From: Ophiodon elongatus
Taxonomy: Eukaryota > Chordata > Actinopteri > Perciformes > Hexagrammidae
NCBI GenBank assembly: GCA_016806645.1
Contig: JACSYO010002098.1
Span: forward strand, 312,501-376,500
DNA length: 64,000 bases
Direction: 5' to 3'
Shown: in pieces, positions 33,797 to 46,800 of the stretch
How positions within the stretch are numbered: position 1 is the stretch's first letter
Layout of the letters: every line of letters starts with the position of its first letter
Notes under the pieces: model-generated
What the model was told of the DNA's origin: nothing
Seen by the model: only the letters and a program-made list of their open reading frames with translations
Database searches by the model: none
Translations under genes and position numbers: made by a program

Positions 33797-34276
33797 GCTT
33801 ATAGTACCATATTACTCCACTAGAGAGCTTATAGTACCATATTACCCCACTAGAGAGCTTATAGTACCATATTACCCCACTAGAGAGCTTATAGTACAAT
33901 ATTACCCCACTAGAGAGCTTATAGTACAATATTACCCCACTAGAGAGCTTATAGTACCATATTACCCCACTAGAGAGCTTATAGTACAATATTACCCCAC
34001 TAGAGAGCTTATAGTACAATATTACCCCACTAGAGAGCTTATAGTACCATATTACCCCACTAGAGAGCTTATAGTACAATATTACCCCACTAGAGAACTT
34101 ATAGTACCATATTACTCTACTAGAGAGCTTATAGTACCATATTACCCCACTAGAGAACTTATAGTACCATATTACTCTACTAGAGAGCTTATAGTACCAT
34201 ATTACCCCACTAGAGAACTTATAGTACCATATTACTCTACTAGAGAGCTTACAGTACCATATTACCCCACCAGACA
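33797..34276. repeat. 30-bp minisatellite inside LINE, 16 copies
   Basis: Unit starts 'gagcttatagtaccatatta' and ends 'ccccactaga'. It corresponds to the single-copy LINE sequence at about 4155-4185, so the array arose by expansion of LINE sequence. Because 30 is divisible by 3, the minus strand shows a 164-codon frame with a decapeptide repeat, which is not a gene. Confidence 0.97.
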
Positions 34277-34325
34277 ATGCGGGCTACTTGTGGTTCCTAG
34301 AGACTTAAAAAGTAGGATTGATCCT

Positions 34326-34458
34326 ATAGCTGTGCCTACGGTGTGTGAATGTTGTATGAATGTTAGTTGGTCCTGATGGGCAGGTGGCACCTTAGCCACT
34401 GTCATCAGTGTATGAGTGGGTGTGAATGTTAAAGCGCTTTGAGTGGTCGGAAGACTAG
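34326..34458 (+). mobile_element. SINE 3' body inserted in LINE
   Basis: 'agctgtgcctacggtgtgtg' through 'gtggtcggaagactagaaaa' is SINE body. It replaces about ten LINE bases and joins LINE at 'gccttcagttatcaagctcc'. The same joint is present at 39206-39230. Confidence 0.85.
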
Positions 34459-34839
34459 AAAAGCCTTCAGTTATCAAGCTCCTCTTCTATGGTACCAGCT
34501 TCCACTTTCAGTCCAGGGGTCAGACACATTGACCACATTTAAAAGTAGACTTAAGCCCTTTCCTCTTTAATAGCGCTTATAGTTAGGGCTGGCTCAGGTC
34601 TGCCCTGGTCCAGTCCCTAGATATGCTGCTAAAGGCCTAGACTGCTGGGGGACATCTTAGAATACACTGAGCTCCTCTCTCCTCTTCTCTCTCTCCTTCT
34701 GTATGAATTCATGTCCCATCAATGCACATAACTCTACTTCTTCCCCGGAGTCTTTGTGCTTTCTCGCCTCACAGGTTTACATGGATCTTGGTTTTATCTG
34801 GACTCTGGTCCTGGTTTTATCTGGACCCTGGTCCTGCCC

Positions 34840-35643
34840 GACTGGGGTGGGCAATTATTTTTCCTAAGGGGCCACATGAGAAACAAGGACTGTTGTGTGT
34901 GGTGGAAGTTTTGACCGAATAAAGGGAGACCTACAAAGAGAATTTGTCTTTGTGTATTTTAATAAACTTCTGCGCAGAAGGACCGAAATCGACAAGTGAC
35001 AATCAAACGTCTGCCAGGGAATCGGTCCCGAGCGCATCCTTACCGGAGGTTTTATACCCATAAGGTTATTAGATATGTCCAATCATACAAATAAAGAGGC
35101 TATAATAAAGAACATGGGATTTTCCAGAACATGAAGGCACACTTCTTGGCTTGGACAGACAGGAATGGTTAATGTGCAGACTAGGCTATATTTCAAACTC
35201 ACATCAATGTGGTATACAGATTAGGCATTGTAATGTAATAGGAGAATTAAATGTTGACTCTTAAATATCAGATCTTTGTCATCTAAACCCTAACCCTAAA
35301 TACTTAGAAGTCCATGTTTAGTTAAAAACTCTACACTCTCTGTATCAATCTTTTGATTCATTTTTTAGGGCTGACAGCTAACTCACATCTCCTGTAAACT
35401 CAGTTCAACACATCACAGTGACGCTGCTGATCGCACACATTCACCAACGTACCAACGTACGGAAATTGAGGAAAAAAAAACAGCAGCAGTCGCCTTCAAA
35501 ATAAAAGCAATGCAGCTGTATAATGTGCATCATGTACACTTATTTATGTTTTATTAATAATTTTCCATTGACCTCCCGCGGGCCGGTCAGCGACAGCCAA
35601 AGGGTATGGCCTGCGGGCAGTACGATGCCCAGGTCTGCTCTAA
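34840..35643 (-). mobile_element. hAT (Charlie-type) remnant, second copy, inverted
   Basis: The end 'actggggtgggcaattattt' (34841) and the end 'gatgcccaggtctgctctaa' (35624-35643) match the copy at 6944-8337 in reverse orientation, including the inner blocks 'tacttagaagtccatgttta' and 'cattcaccaacgtaccaacg'. The BED-finger exon part is deleted. A 50-bp LINE scrap (35239-35289, matching about 1557-1609) and a 'ccctaaccctaa' run lie inside. It is inserted in the LINE 3' UTR at 'ctggtcctgccc'. Confidence 0.75.
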
Positions 35644-35900
35644 ACCGTACCGGAAGTCGGCCATTTCTATTTTCTTGTGATTTTTTCATAATTCTTTGCC
35701 ATGTTTCTAAGCGCTATACTTTAACGAACTCAGATGAAATTTGGTCAGTATGATCTAAAGACCTTTGTGAATAAAATGTATCAAAAGCTTTACGTTTCAC
35801 GGAAAGACGTGACCGTGGCATGGCGACAATTTTACCTGAATCCTCATTAAACAAGCTCATGTAACTCAACTGGACTTCCTTGAATCTGCCCCAAACTTGT
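35644..35900. repeat. Probable dispersed repeat
   Basis: Contains 'gatgaaatttggtcagtatg' and 'gaaagacgtgaccgtggcat', which I associate with a common fish interspersed repeat. No second copy is in the window, so support is weak. Confidence 0.35.
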
Positions 35901-36160
35901 CATGCTTGATAAAAGAGCCTGAGGATATCGACACTTCACAGAGAAACATGATGCATGTTGTTGAGCGTGTCGTCTATTGCCACACAGCGGCTACAGGAAC
36001 TGGTGAAGTAATCGCAAAGCGTAATTTCCTGCGTCACGCACTGCACGCGGGAAAAAAACGTCTGACTGCTGGTCAAACGTCCTCGGCCGAGCAAGCCGGC
36101 GTCCCACTGGTGCCCCTGACGCGCGTAAAGGTGTGAGGACCCGGTCATCAATTCTTTAAT
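35901..36160. other. CpG-rich patch of unknown role
   Basis: GC and CpG content rises clearly against the AT-rich surroundings ('gtcctcggccgagcaagccg', 'cctgacgcgcgtaaaggtg'). Overlapping frames of 79 and 88 codons on opposite strands show no motif. It could be a repeat end or a small CpG island. Confidence 0.35.
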
Positions 36161-37340
36161 TAGTTTTTTGCTAACATACTTCTGCTCGCATTTCCACCGC
36201 AAAGCGCCTGTCTAAATGGCAGAGGACAACTAAGTGCACATGTACAATATCATTACTTTTCAACATACTGGAGCACTACGTTACATTAGTAGGATATTAC
36301 GACTGTGATTACTAAATCTTGATTAAAGGGCTAAGGGGAGTCTGATGTTAGCTCTCTTTGAGAAACACACTAATAGCAATGCTTTTATTTGTTTAGCTAA
36401 AACATTGCACTGATTAAAATACTTTATAATGATATCGAACATCTAACATTTAAAAAAGTCAACAGTAATAGTTACCATTTGCATATCGTTTGCATGGTTA
36501 GACCGGCGAGAGGATGGAGGGACCTGTGAAGACGCGCAGATAAAAGGAAAAAAAAACAAAGAAAAGAAGCACTTTTTATCTCATAATTATGACTTTCTAT
36601 CTCATAATCTCATAATTATGACTTTCTATCTCATAATAATGATTTACCATGGGGATATTTTTGTTATAACGGCTACATTTTCATCTTATTTAATAATTTT
36701 ACTTTCGGAAATGGGCTTCCATACTTTTCACTGTGACACTGCTGTTTATCTAATGCTCCAGACAACACTGAGGCAGAGTGATTCCACCCTGTTTCTTTCC
36801 AGAATACTCTGATTGTCAGTAGATTAATTACTTTCCTAATTACTTTACTGATTGATGTATTTTTAAATTCATCTTTATTAATAATGTATATTGTTTATAG
36901 TTATACATATAAAATGAATATAGTTGTATTGACAGTTTGGCTGATATTGATATTATTGATATTATTTATATAACTGTATATTATAGTTTTTATTGCTCAA
37001 ATAATATTATTATTTAATCTTGAAAATAATGACTTTAAGTATCTATGTTTTATTACGTGTTTTTTATATTCCCGTGAGTTATAACAGCTGTACGAGCGGA
37101 TAGACCTCTTTCCATAATATACTGTTACCTACAGCAGGAGGACACAAGGACATTTAAAAAATAAAAGGCATTTCGTCACTAAAAACTTGAGAGAATATTG
37201 GATTTACTGCAGCTTTAAATCTGATTTAGCCTATCGAACATTTTAAATACACTGTGAATTTGTCTATTCATTTTCCATTTTTCCAACTCAAGTGGGATTT
37301 CACAGACATACATTTCAGAGGTCTCATCATCGACAAAGAA
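36161..37340. other. AT-rich intergenic sequence
   Basis: Contains a short copy of the window-start repeat at 36575-36650 ('tctcataattatgactttct' twice). The rest is AT-rich with no recognisable gene or transposon end. Confidence 0.5.
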
Positions 37341-37344
37341 ACGT

Positions 37345-37650
37345 ATAAATGTAAATCAACTTTTATTGTCACACATTGCATTGTACACAGCACAGCACGC
37401 AGTGAAATGAAACGTATCCTAACATGAGGAGTAGTGGACAGCGACAATACAGCGCCTGGTGCCTTGCTCAAGAGTACCACAGCAGTGCCCAGGAGGCAAA
37501 CTGGCACCTTTCTACCAGTCTAAACCAAGTTCCCAAACCAAGTCCCTGTGACTGAGCTACTACCCTCCAAAATGATGGATCCAGTGTATGTATGTAATGC
37601 CTGATTTCTACTCCGGGTACCTTGTGGTCACCTAGATGCGGCGCGTCTCT
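37345..37650. repeat. Dispersed repeat with gtgaaatgaaac / ggaggcaaactggc motifs
   Basis: 'cttttattgtcacacattgc', 'cacgcagtgaaatgaaacgt' and 'agcagtgcccaggaggcaaa' look like a widespread fish non-coding repeat. It also supplies an AATAAA on the minus strand (37359-37354) that could end the itgb2 transcript. Confidence 0.45.
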
Positions 37651-37896
37651 GCAGCTCACTGCTCAACAAACCATCTATGCGGCTCTGCGGAAGCTGCGAG
37701 CAAGCTTTTTTGCAGAAGTATAAACTAGACATCACACATCATTAAATTCTGCCTATTCTCTGTCCTACTCTTCTACTGTATATATTATGAGCAACATACA
37801 TTACAATATTTCACATGTAATAAGCAATGACCAAAAATATGCATTTTTTTTTATATTAGATAAACAAATACAATGTCAGCAGTTCAGCTCTAGTCC

Positions 37897-40800
37897 TCAC
37901 TCTCCAGTGAAGGTTGGGTTGGTCACAGTGGTGGTGGCATTTTGGAACAGTGGGTTGTCAGCCTGGCAACACAGAAATCACAAGGATTAGTTTATTTTCA
38001 TCTATGATGCTATTTTGATATTTTCTTCGCATGAGATGGAACAAGCAAATCACAAAAGCACAATATCACTGATGCTCTCAGACAGATGTGTTTATCTGCC
38101 CAATGTAGAAGGACTATAAATTCTCCAATAACAGCCGGTATTCAAGTAATGCCAGAGTCTCAATTACCAGCAGCTGGTGTCTGGCACAAGCAAAGGCCGG
38201 TCTCTCATAAAAGCAGTTTCAAATAAAAGCCTGGTTTTAGTTTGCTGTTGAGTTACATTACCATTCAAACAAACCAGAATCAGCTGTTAAATTAATGTTC
38301 TTCTTCTTTCTTTAAGTAATACCTATTTAACTGAGATAAGTTGTGTCATTCAATCACAAACATTTTGTATTTATATTAAAAATAGTTTTGTCCCCAAAAG
38401 AAGAAGAATTAAATTATTTAATCTTCCCCACAGAGTCACATTACAGCAGAATCCTGTTGATCTTGATGTTGAATTAGTTTCATTGTTGAACTGTAAATAT
38501 TGATTGAAGAGGTTTAAACTGTGAGCCTGATGTTCCAACAGTGCTAACCTAGTAGACTAATTTCTTTCTATTTCTATTGTGAAGTCTATAGAAGAGCTTT
38601 GCTAAAGTTAATTCTAGCTTGTTCGAGGTTGCTTTTATTGTGAAACTCTTGACACTGAAACAGGAAGCTGTTCCTATTTAAATCTAAGCTTCCAGTTTCT
38701 TTTAACAATGACTGCTGATTTCTTCTCTTCTTATTCACCTGTTGCTCAGATGATCTTTCAGCTGTCAGTCTGGTTGAACCATTGAACATGTACTAACCTA
38801 AATAACATGTAGTAGTATGGCGCCTTTCTACAAGATGAAAGCTTCAAAGACCATTCAGACATGAAGAGCAGGGTCGTCCTTCAATCAGAGGATCGACGGT
38901 TCGATCCCTAGCTCCGCTAGTACATGTCGATGTGTCCTTGGTCAAGACTCTTAACCCCAAATTGCTCCCGTAGCTGTGTCTACGCAATGTATGAATGTTA
39001 TCTACTACTGATGGGCAGAAATCCCCTTAGCCACTGCCATCAGTGTGTGAACGTATTATGTGATTCTTTTGTATTTATTATCAGGCTGCTCTAATAAGTC
39101 TCTTAAATCTCTCCAGTTGATCCAGAATGCTGCAGCTCGTGTACTAACAAAAATCAGTGTATGAGTGGGTGTGAATGTTAAAGCGCTTTGAGTGGTCGGA
39201 AGACTAGAAAAGCCTTCAGTTATCAAGCTCCTCTTCTATGGAACCAGCTTCCACTTTCAGTCCGGGGGGCAGACACAGTCCCCACATTTAAGAGTAGACT
39301 TAAGACGTTCCTCTTTGATAGTGCTTATAGTTAGGGCTGGCTCAGGTCTGCCCTGGTCCAGCCCCTAGATATGCTGCTATAGGCCTAGACTGCTGGGGGA
39401 CATCTTAGGATACACTGAGCTCCTCTCTCCTCTTCTCTCTCTCTCCTTCTGTATGAATTCATGTTCTATCAATGCACATCTACTTCTTCCCCGGAGTCTT
39501 TGTGCTTTCTCGCCTCGCAGGTTTCCATGGATCATGTTTGTATCTGGACCCTGTTCCTGCCCGACACCTACTATTATCATTATTATTATTATTAGTTGCA
39601 TTGCTATTAGTATTGTCGATACCATTACTGCTTTTATTATCATTATTATTCTACTATATCCACTGTTGCTGTTATTTTTGGTAGTTGTAACTTTTTCATC
39701 ATGACTACTACTCTCATTATATGAATAATTTCTGTCATATGCATATAATGTGTTGTAACTCTGTTATGCTGTTCATTCTGTACACATGACATCTATTGTA
39801 CTTCTGTCCATCCTGATAGAGGATCCTCCTCTGAACCGATTTGAGGTCCCGAGACAGAGGATGTCATATGTGTACAGATTATAAAGCCCTCTGAGGCTAA
39901 TTTGTAATTTGTGATTTTGGGCTATACAAAATAAATTGAATTAAATTGAATTGAATGAAAGCTCTAGTGATTATTTCTAGATTAAATTTTTCTTGGCAGT
40001 GATAGGAAAAAATAACATTCAAATAAATCATTTCACCTCTGCCCACTTGGATTTCTTCTTTTCATTTTCAAATTTCCGGAACTCTTTCAGGTCCTTCATG
40101 TAGATAAGTAGTTTGATCAGCATCAACAACAAGATGCCAATGAGAGCAACAGACGCAATGGAGCCTCCGATGATAGCTGTGACGCTTGGTGGTTCTGGAC
40201 AGTCTGGAGGAAGAGGGATGAAAACAGAAACTTTTACTCCTATCCCAAATGCTTTGCTATAAAAATGAATGAAAAGGACAAAGGTGTATGTTTAATGTAT
40301 ATGTAGGCTTGTGGTGCGGATCTTGCAATGGCAATTTTGATTTGCCGGTCTGTTGGGCTACCTGTCCACAGCAACAAGTTGCCGTGCAATTTGGTTTAAA
40401 CATTCCTTTTAAATTCTCCGACCTGTCATCTACGCCATCATCAGGTCAACATTCTACTGTGCCCAATACTTCCCATCAGCCTCAGCTGTACTTTTCGTTT
40501 AGTGCCAATTAATCATACACTGAATATAAAAAGTGGACGTAGTCACTGCGACGTCTCCCATTGGTTTGTGAGGGAATAAATCAAGAGAGAAGTAGAATCA
40601 TTTTCTATAGACTTCTATACAACCAGAGGAGTCGCCCCCTGGTTTTCAGGAGAGAGAATGTAGCTTTGACACATGAAGCTTTGACTTCTATACAATCAGA
40701 GGAGTCGCCCCCTGGTGGTCAGGAGAGAGAATGCAGCTTTAACACATTAAGCTTGGACTTCTATACAACCAGAGGAGTCTCCCCCTGGTGGTCAGGAGAG

Positions 40801-43800
40801 AGAATGCAGCTTTAACACATTAAGCTTTGACTTCTATACAATCAGAGGAGTTGTCCCCTGGTGGTCAGGAGAGAGAATGCAGCTTTAACACATGACGCTT
40901 TGACTTCTATACAACCAGAGGAGTCGCCCCCTGAGAATGCAAGTTTAAGACACTTTAGCATTGGCTTCACTCTTCAGAACCAGAGACTGCTGCCTGCAAT
41001 TAGTAAGTGTTAGAATGCATGGACATGATCAACATCATACCTGCTTAAGTAGCCTACAGCGCTAACAAGTCTTAGTCCGGTTTAATGTTTCCAAATAGCA
41101 GAACCATTAAAAACTGCATTGAAACAAATACATTGTTCATAAATGTAAGAGTTTGACAGCTCTGAAGAGTTTATCTGATATCTGTTTATATGATAATAAT
41201 TTATCAGCAGCTTACCTCTCTTTTTCAGAATTTCAGCTTTGTAGTTATCCTCTCCGACCAACTGGTCCAGATTAAATTTGATCCAGCAGCCGTCCGAGTC
41301 CTTTTGCTGGCACTTCCTGCTTTGTATGGTGGACTGATCTACCATCTCATGATAAATATTCTTGCTGCAAGCCACGCTGCAGTTTTTTTTAAAGGGACCT
41401 GATTCAAAGCCGAGGCATTCAATGCAGTTCCTGAAAACAAGGTTAATAGCAACAGTTAAAACAGGTCAGTAGTGGGGCTACTTTGTTGATTTATGAGTCC
41501 TTTTTGTAATTTGGTGAGTCAAACCTTCAATAATAATGTGACAGCAAAAGTTAAGTAGATGTTTGGACTTCTTACAGTTTGGTCTGGCAAGGGTCAGTGC
41601 AGCCGAGGCATGTCTGGCATCGTGGATTCTGGTATCCTTCCTTACACTCACAGCGGTTACACTTGCAGGTCCCTCTGCCGTAGCACACGGTGTTGTTCAG
41701 GGTACGACAGCCCTCCTCAGACACCTGACATTGACAGGCTGAGCCCTCATAGCCTCCATAGCATTCACATTTGCCACAGTTGCACTTACCATTCCCTACA
41801 AGTTGTGAGGAACAGAGAGGAGAGTAAGAGTGCTATACTTGCTTTACATCACACATTTATGAGTACCACATATCCTGCATTCCCTCTGAGCAATGGTTGT
41901 AAAAAAACTCAGGAAGTAATGCCAAGTATCCAAGATTAAAAAAAACACAACAAAGGCAGAAAGAGGAACTAAAGAGTTATGTATCTGTTCAATTAAATTA
42001 AATTAAATTTGATATATAAATCAATATCCCAAATTGGCCTCTGAGGGCTTTACAATCTGTACAGCATACATCATCCTCTGTCCCAGGACCCTCGCATCAG
42101 AAAAGGAACCCCCACCCAAAAAAACCTTTAAAGGGGTAAAAAAAGAAAGAAACCTCAAGGAGAGCAACAGAGGAGGATCCTCTCCCAGAATGGACAGAAG
42201 TACAATAGATGTCATGTGTACAGAATGAACAACATATCTTGCTAATGTGTTGAAAAAATATACCAAAAGAGACACCACAAAGAGACTGTAGTGCTCATAC
42301 TGTACAACCAGGTCCTGGATCATACTGATAGAGAGAGAGATATCCTCATCAAGCATTGTCAAATAAACATCACAACATAACTAAAGCCCTATACAGACTT
42401 ATCAGAAATGATACAACAGTCTAGTGAAATCTAACATTGAACTATAAACCCAGACCTATGGCATAGTTTCTACAAATATCTTGCATCGAGTATAAATCAA
42501 GGTTCCCTGGAAGCTGTGGGCAGATCAGTCTGCTGTAAAGCCAAATGCAGTTTACTACTGCTTCCACTGTTTAATGTCCATACATGTAAAATAACGGGCT
42601 CCAAATAAATATACAACTGTGACAGATTCCTTTTTCCTTCTCTTCCATGTGGTAGTTCATTTATTAAATATCTCTCATAGCCAGAAAGCAGAAAATCCCT
42701 CAGGAGAAGCACAATGAAGTGAGATAACTGAGACCCTTCAAGAGTTACATTTCTTCTAATATAAATATTATAATGATTAATAATGTAAATAATTAGCAGC
42801 TTATACACTGTTTGTCTTTACACTGTAAAATGTCCCTCTCACAGCATATCTTGGTTCCTTAAAAAAACAGAGTATGTTATATGTTTATGTTTTAACAAAT
42901 GTTATGGGCATCCTCGTCGACCTGTGATGCAAGACACGGACCATGCCTCATTTTTTGCATGTGACCCATCTTCTCTCTTTCCTCATCTTCTGTCATTTAC
43001 AATCCACCCCTCCCACCCTACCCCCCTTGTTAAATGGCAATCAACTGCATTTAACCTGTATGTTAGGTCTGAAGGATACAGAACGTGTTTTATATCTTTA
43101 CTTGTTAAACTACAATGGAAAAAGTTAGGTTTTTGTCTGTAACACTTTCAAATGCAGATAATTAGAAAATGATTGAAACTCTACCTCCACATAGTTTATT
43201 CAGGAACTTCTCACAGTGTTCATCGTCGCATTCGCAGAAGTCACCATGGTAACTGCTTCCACTCTCTGTCGTGTGGCACTTGCACCTGCCACAGACACAA
43301 TCTCCTCGACCTTCACACTCTGTGCCATTCTGCCTCTGACAGGATGCTCGCAGGGTACGCTCGTCTTTATCGCCAATGGAGCACTCGCAGAACTGACCGA
43401 TGGAGCCTTCACTGCAGCTGCATGTTAGAAAGAGCGATAAAACCTCAAATTAGCATAGAAAAATTAAACAAAAGAGAGAGCGTTTTTTTCCACCAGCAGT
43501 CGTCCCTCTGTGATGCATGTTATTATAGACATTTTCATTCATTTTATGAGCCAAAACCCATTTTCTTATCCATCACCTTAATAGATTTTCCATTTTCCAT
43601 TCCATTCTTTCAGTAATGGCTCATTGTATCACAAGTTATTGTTTTGATATTTGTGTATGGATAAAACAAGCTGTAGAGGTGTTGGTAGATTTGTTTTACT
43701 TTGTTAAGAGCCAAGCTACAATTTTTTTTATAATTTTATTGAACTTGGTCTTTTTTAAACAACCTTTTTGTAATAATTATTCTTTGAAATAACACTCTTA

Positions 43801-46800
43801 ACTATTTTTTTTAACTAAGCCTCTGTGGTCCTGTGTGCCAGCTGGAGCTTCATTAAACTGGGTGGCGTAGTTCAGTCATTCTAAAATGAATTATACATTT
43901 CATTATTTGTGATTTAAATATAAAAGATTAAATTATATCCCATCACTTCATATGCCAAGAAAACATGGTCAACGTTATGAAAAGATCATGGGCATAGTTA
44001 ACAGAAACCAACATTGGATGTTGGCAGGACACGGATTGTGGATTGCAGTCTCTTTGTCAAAGTCAACCATCCACCTGGAAACTCTATCGATCTAATACCA
44101 TGTACATAGCAGGCTGTCTCTTGCCTATCCCAGGACTCAGGTTTGTGGCCAAAATAGTTAATTTCTAAGTTTTTTTAATTCAAATTCCTTTAGCACATTA
44201 CAGTTACAGAACACTGAATAGGGAAGTGGTGGACATGGTCGAAAAAATGCCCAAAGGTGCCCTCTGAATTGACCCAATGTGCAATAAAAACTGATGCACA
44301 GCACTTTTAAGGTGCCCTCCCAGTAGGGAAAAAGTGATGCAGTGCACTTAAATCTAGAGCATATGGTATGTAGTGCCCTACTTGCTAGAACATAAGTTGG
44401 TCTCTATGTGCAAGACAATATACCCTTTGTTGAATGATCGTAGAAAAAGATGAAAGCATAAAAGTATACTCGCTTAAATATAACCTGGATAGACGATATA
44501 TGTTGTTATATGTTGTATAATCCTTCCTATATAATTAGTATTGTATAATTGATCCTGTGTAATAGGATCCATCAACTAATATCACCTTATAAAGCAACAA
44601 ACCCCCGTACTGGCCACCATAGTGACAGGATGAATTATGAAGGTGTGACACAGCTGAGAGGAGGACTAAACTGTGTCTGTGAGTATTTAAGCTGCAGCAC
44701 AAAGGAGAGAATTCGGATTTCACTAGCTCTCTGAGACTAGACGGAAATCTGCCAGTTTTTAGGGACTGGACTTAATCTACCTAAGTGCCCCCTTCAAAGG
44801 GGGCGTTTAGGGGAACCCCTGGGAGAAATAAAAAAATAAATAAAAATAATGATGTTTTATATCAGATTAACAAGCAAAACCCGAGCTACAAGCTCATGTA
44901 AGCCATTTGTACATGCTCCAAACACAACTAATCAAGACCAATGACATGCATAACCAAATATTCATATTCATATCTCGCCAGCCACTGGACTTGCTCGGCA
45001 TATGTTGACCTACCGCGAGTTAGCTTTATGCTACATAGGCTTGCGACCACGCAAAAGAACGCCAATAACCCAGGGATTACGCACATACCGCTCAAATCCC
45101 TATAGACCACAGCCTCAGAAATATATCAGCCAAAGAACACCAGCCTCAGACAATTATGAAACAACGCCATAAGTTAAAAAGCTCCTTACCTCGTCATGAA
45201 ACGCTGTAAAAACGAGTGATTTACACTGATGCTGGACTGAACTAAGCATAAAGGAACCAAAGAAAAAAAAGAAAAAAGAAAAGCAAGCTTCTGTGACTGA
45301 CAATTTACATATGGGGGGATGGGAACCACCTACCTTATTGCCCAATCACATTAGCATCTGCTTGGCCTGACTGACTCTTATTGGCTAAACAGTGCTGTCT
45401 ATCACACGTTGGCTGGCTTCCCTGTATACTCCTATATCTGCACATTAAGAGGATATCTCACTCGGTTCTGTAAACCGTTGATAGAAGAAATAAGAGACAT
45501 TTTTACTTTCCAGACCTCTGATTTTGAGAACAAAAATATGCATTTTATAGAGATTTCAGAGCAAAAAACATTATTTTACTTTGGCATTGTGTATGTTAAT
45601 GCTGTATATGGATGTATTAAACATAATTAGTAAAAAAATAAGTAAAAAAAAATAGTTTTGGTAAAAAGAATAAAGAAATAAATTATTCAATAAATCCTAA
45701 TTTTCAGAGGATTTTTCTGACCTGTCTGTACTAAAAACTCTTTTATTGTTTTCTGCTTCACTTTATTCAAAGTCAAACTGTGCAGAGAGTGTGTTCACAT
45801 ATTGTGATACAAAAAAGGTTTAAACCTGCAACTGCATTATTCTAAAGTGATGATCATCCTGAAAGTGCTTTTTTTTATAGGCGAACCTGAAATATTTAAA
45901 TTTTTCTGTGTTCTATCTTCATTTACTTTTAACCACTGACGTATATACTGATATTTACACATTATTTAAAACATTTCACAGTTATTACCATTATAATAAC
46001 ACCAAAATTATTCAAATAGACCTTATGGCTGCAGAGTTGTACTCATTTTAGTATGGGCATGCTTTTTTCGTGTGGAGCACTCAAAAATAGGCTAGGGTAG
46101 AACAGGTTTTAACTAACTCCTTTTTAGACAGAGGACAGAATTTAGTCCGGGGACAATTTAAATAGAAGACCCTGGACACTTAAAACTGTTTGCATGTGAC
46201 ACTGTAACTGTTTCATTGAATTGAAATTGTTGTTGGTGACTTTGTAAAAAAGAAAAAAAAAGAAACAGCCTTACCATTCAGTAAGGAGCTGGAACTAACA
46301 CTAGATACTAGTTCTTTAGCATGTACTAACCCTCTTCCCCTGTTCTTAGATTGCCTTCAAGTGTGATACTGAGGTGACGACCAACTCTACCGGAGGAACT
46401 TAAGGTAAGGACCCTGGGTGAAGACTTGGCAGTGTGTCTAACATGTGAGTGTAAAAATAGAGCAGTGAGATGATACAGACGTCTATGTACTTACTTGATA
46501 CGGGTTGAGAAGAGTTACAGCCTACCGTAGGGGGCCTAGAGCGCACAAGCTGTAAAACACCCTCGGGAAAACCAATCACTCCTAAATCCTAACGATCAAA
46601 CTACGGGGTGAGATAAAAGACCGAAAGGCTTTAACCGATATCGGTGAGGGACATTATTCCCTCCGGGATCACTCGGACAAGCCGACGGAGTAACCATCGT
46701 GTTAGGTACGGAACCTGTTCCCCCCTACTCTCCCCCCTTTCCCTTCCCTTCCCCGGAGCAGGTTCTCCGTTCACGTTACACTGTATAGTGGAAGATGACG

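Larger units (their letters stand above)
33320..34839 (+). mobile_element. L2-like LINE, RT-end to 3' UTR, with internal repeat and SINE
   Basis: It starts at the RT catalytic box (CYADETQLYL, 33320-33350) and runs parallel to 3590-4640 of the first LINE, with an internal deletion at about 33435. It contains a 30-bp minisatellite (33797-34276) and a SINE segment (34326-34458) before the LINE resumes ('cttcagttatcaagctcctc'). The hAT copy at 34840 cuts its 3' end. Confidence 0.85.

Noticed and set aside
33783..34277. 164-codon minus-strand ORF with a SGVIWYYKLS decapeptide repeat
   Set aside because: It is the translation of a 30-bp minisatellite inside a LINE; the period is a multiple of three, so any stop-free frame stays open.
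35279..35294. Telomere-like 'ccctaaccctaa' run
   Set aside because: Only two units next to a LINE scrap inside a hAT remnant; too short to mean a telomere fusion.
37268..37659. Minus-strand ORFs downstream of itgb2 as an extra gene
   Set aside because: They fall in a dispersed non-coding repeat and overlap in different frames with no motif.
41559..41939. 126-codon plus-strand ORF
   Set aside because: Antisense shadow of itgb2 exon 12.
43173..43616. 147-codon plus-strand ORF
   Set aside because: Antisense shadow of itgb2 exon 11 (Cys-rich EGF repeats) that reads into the intron.
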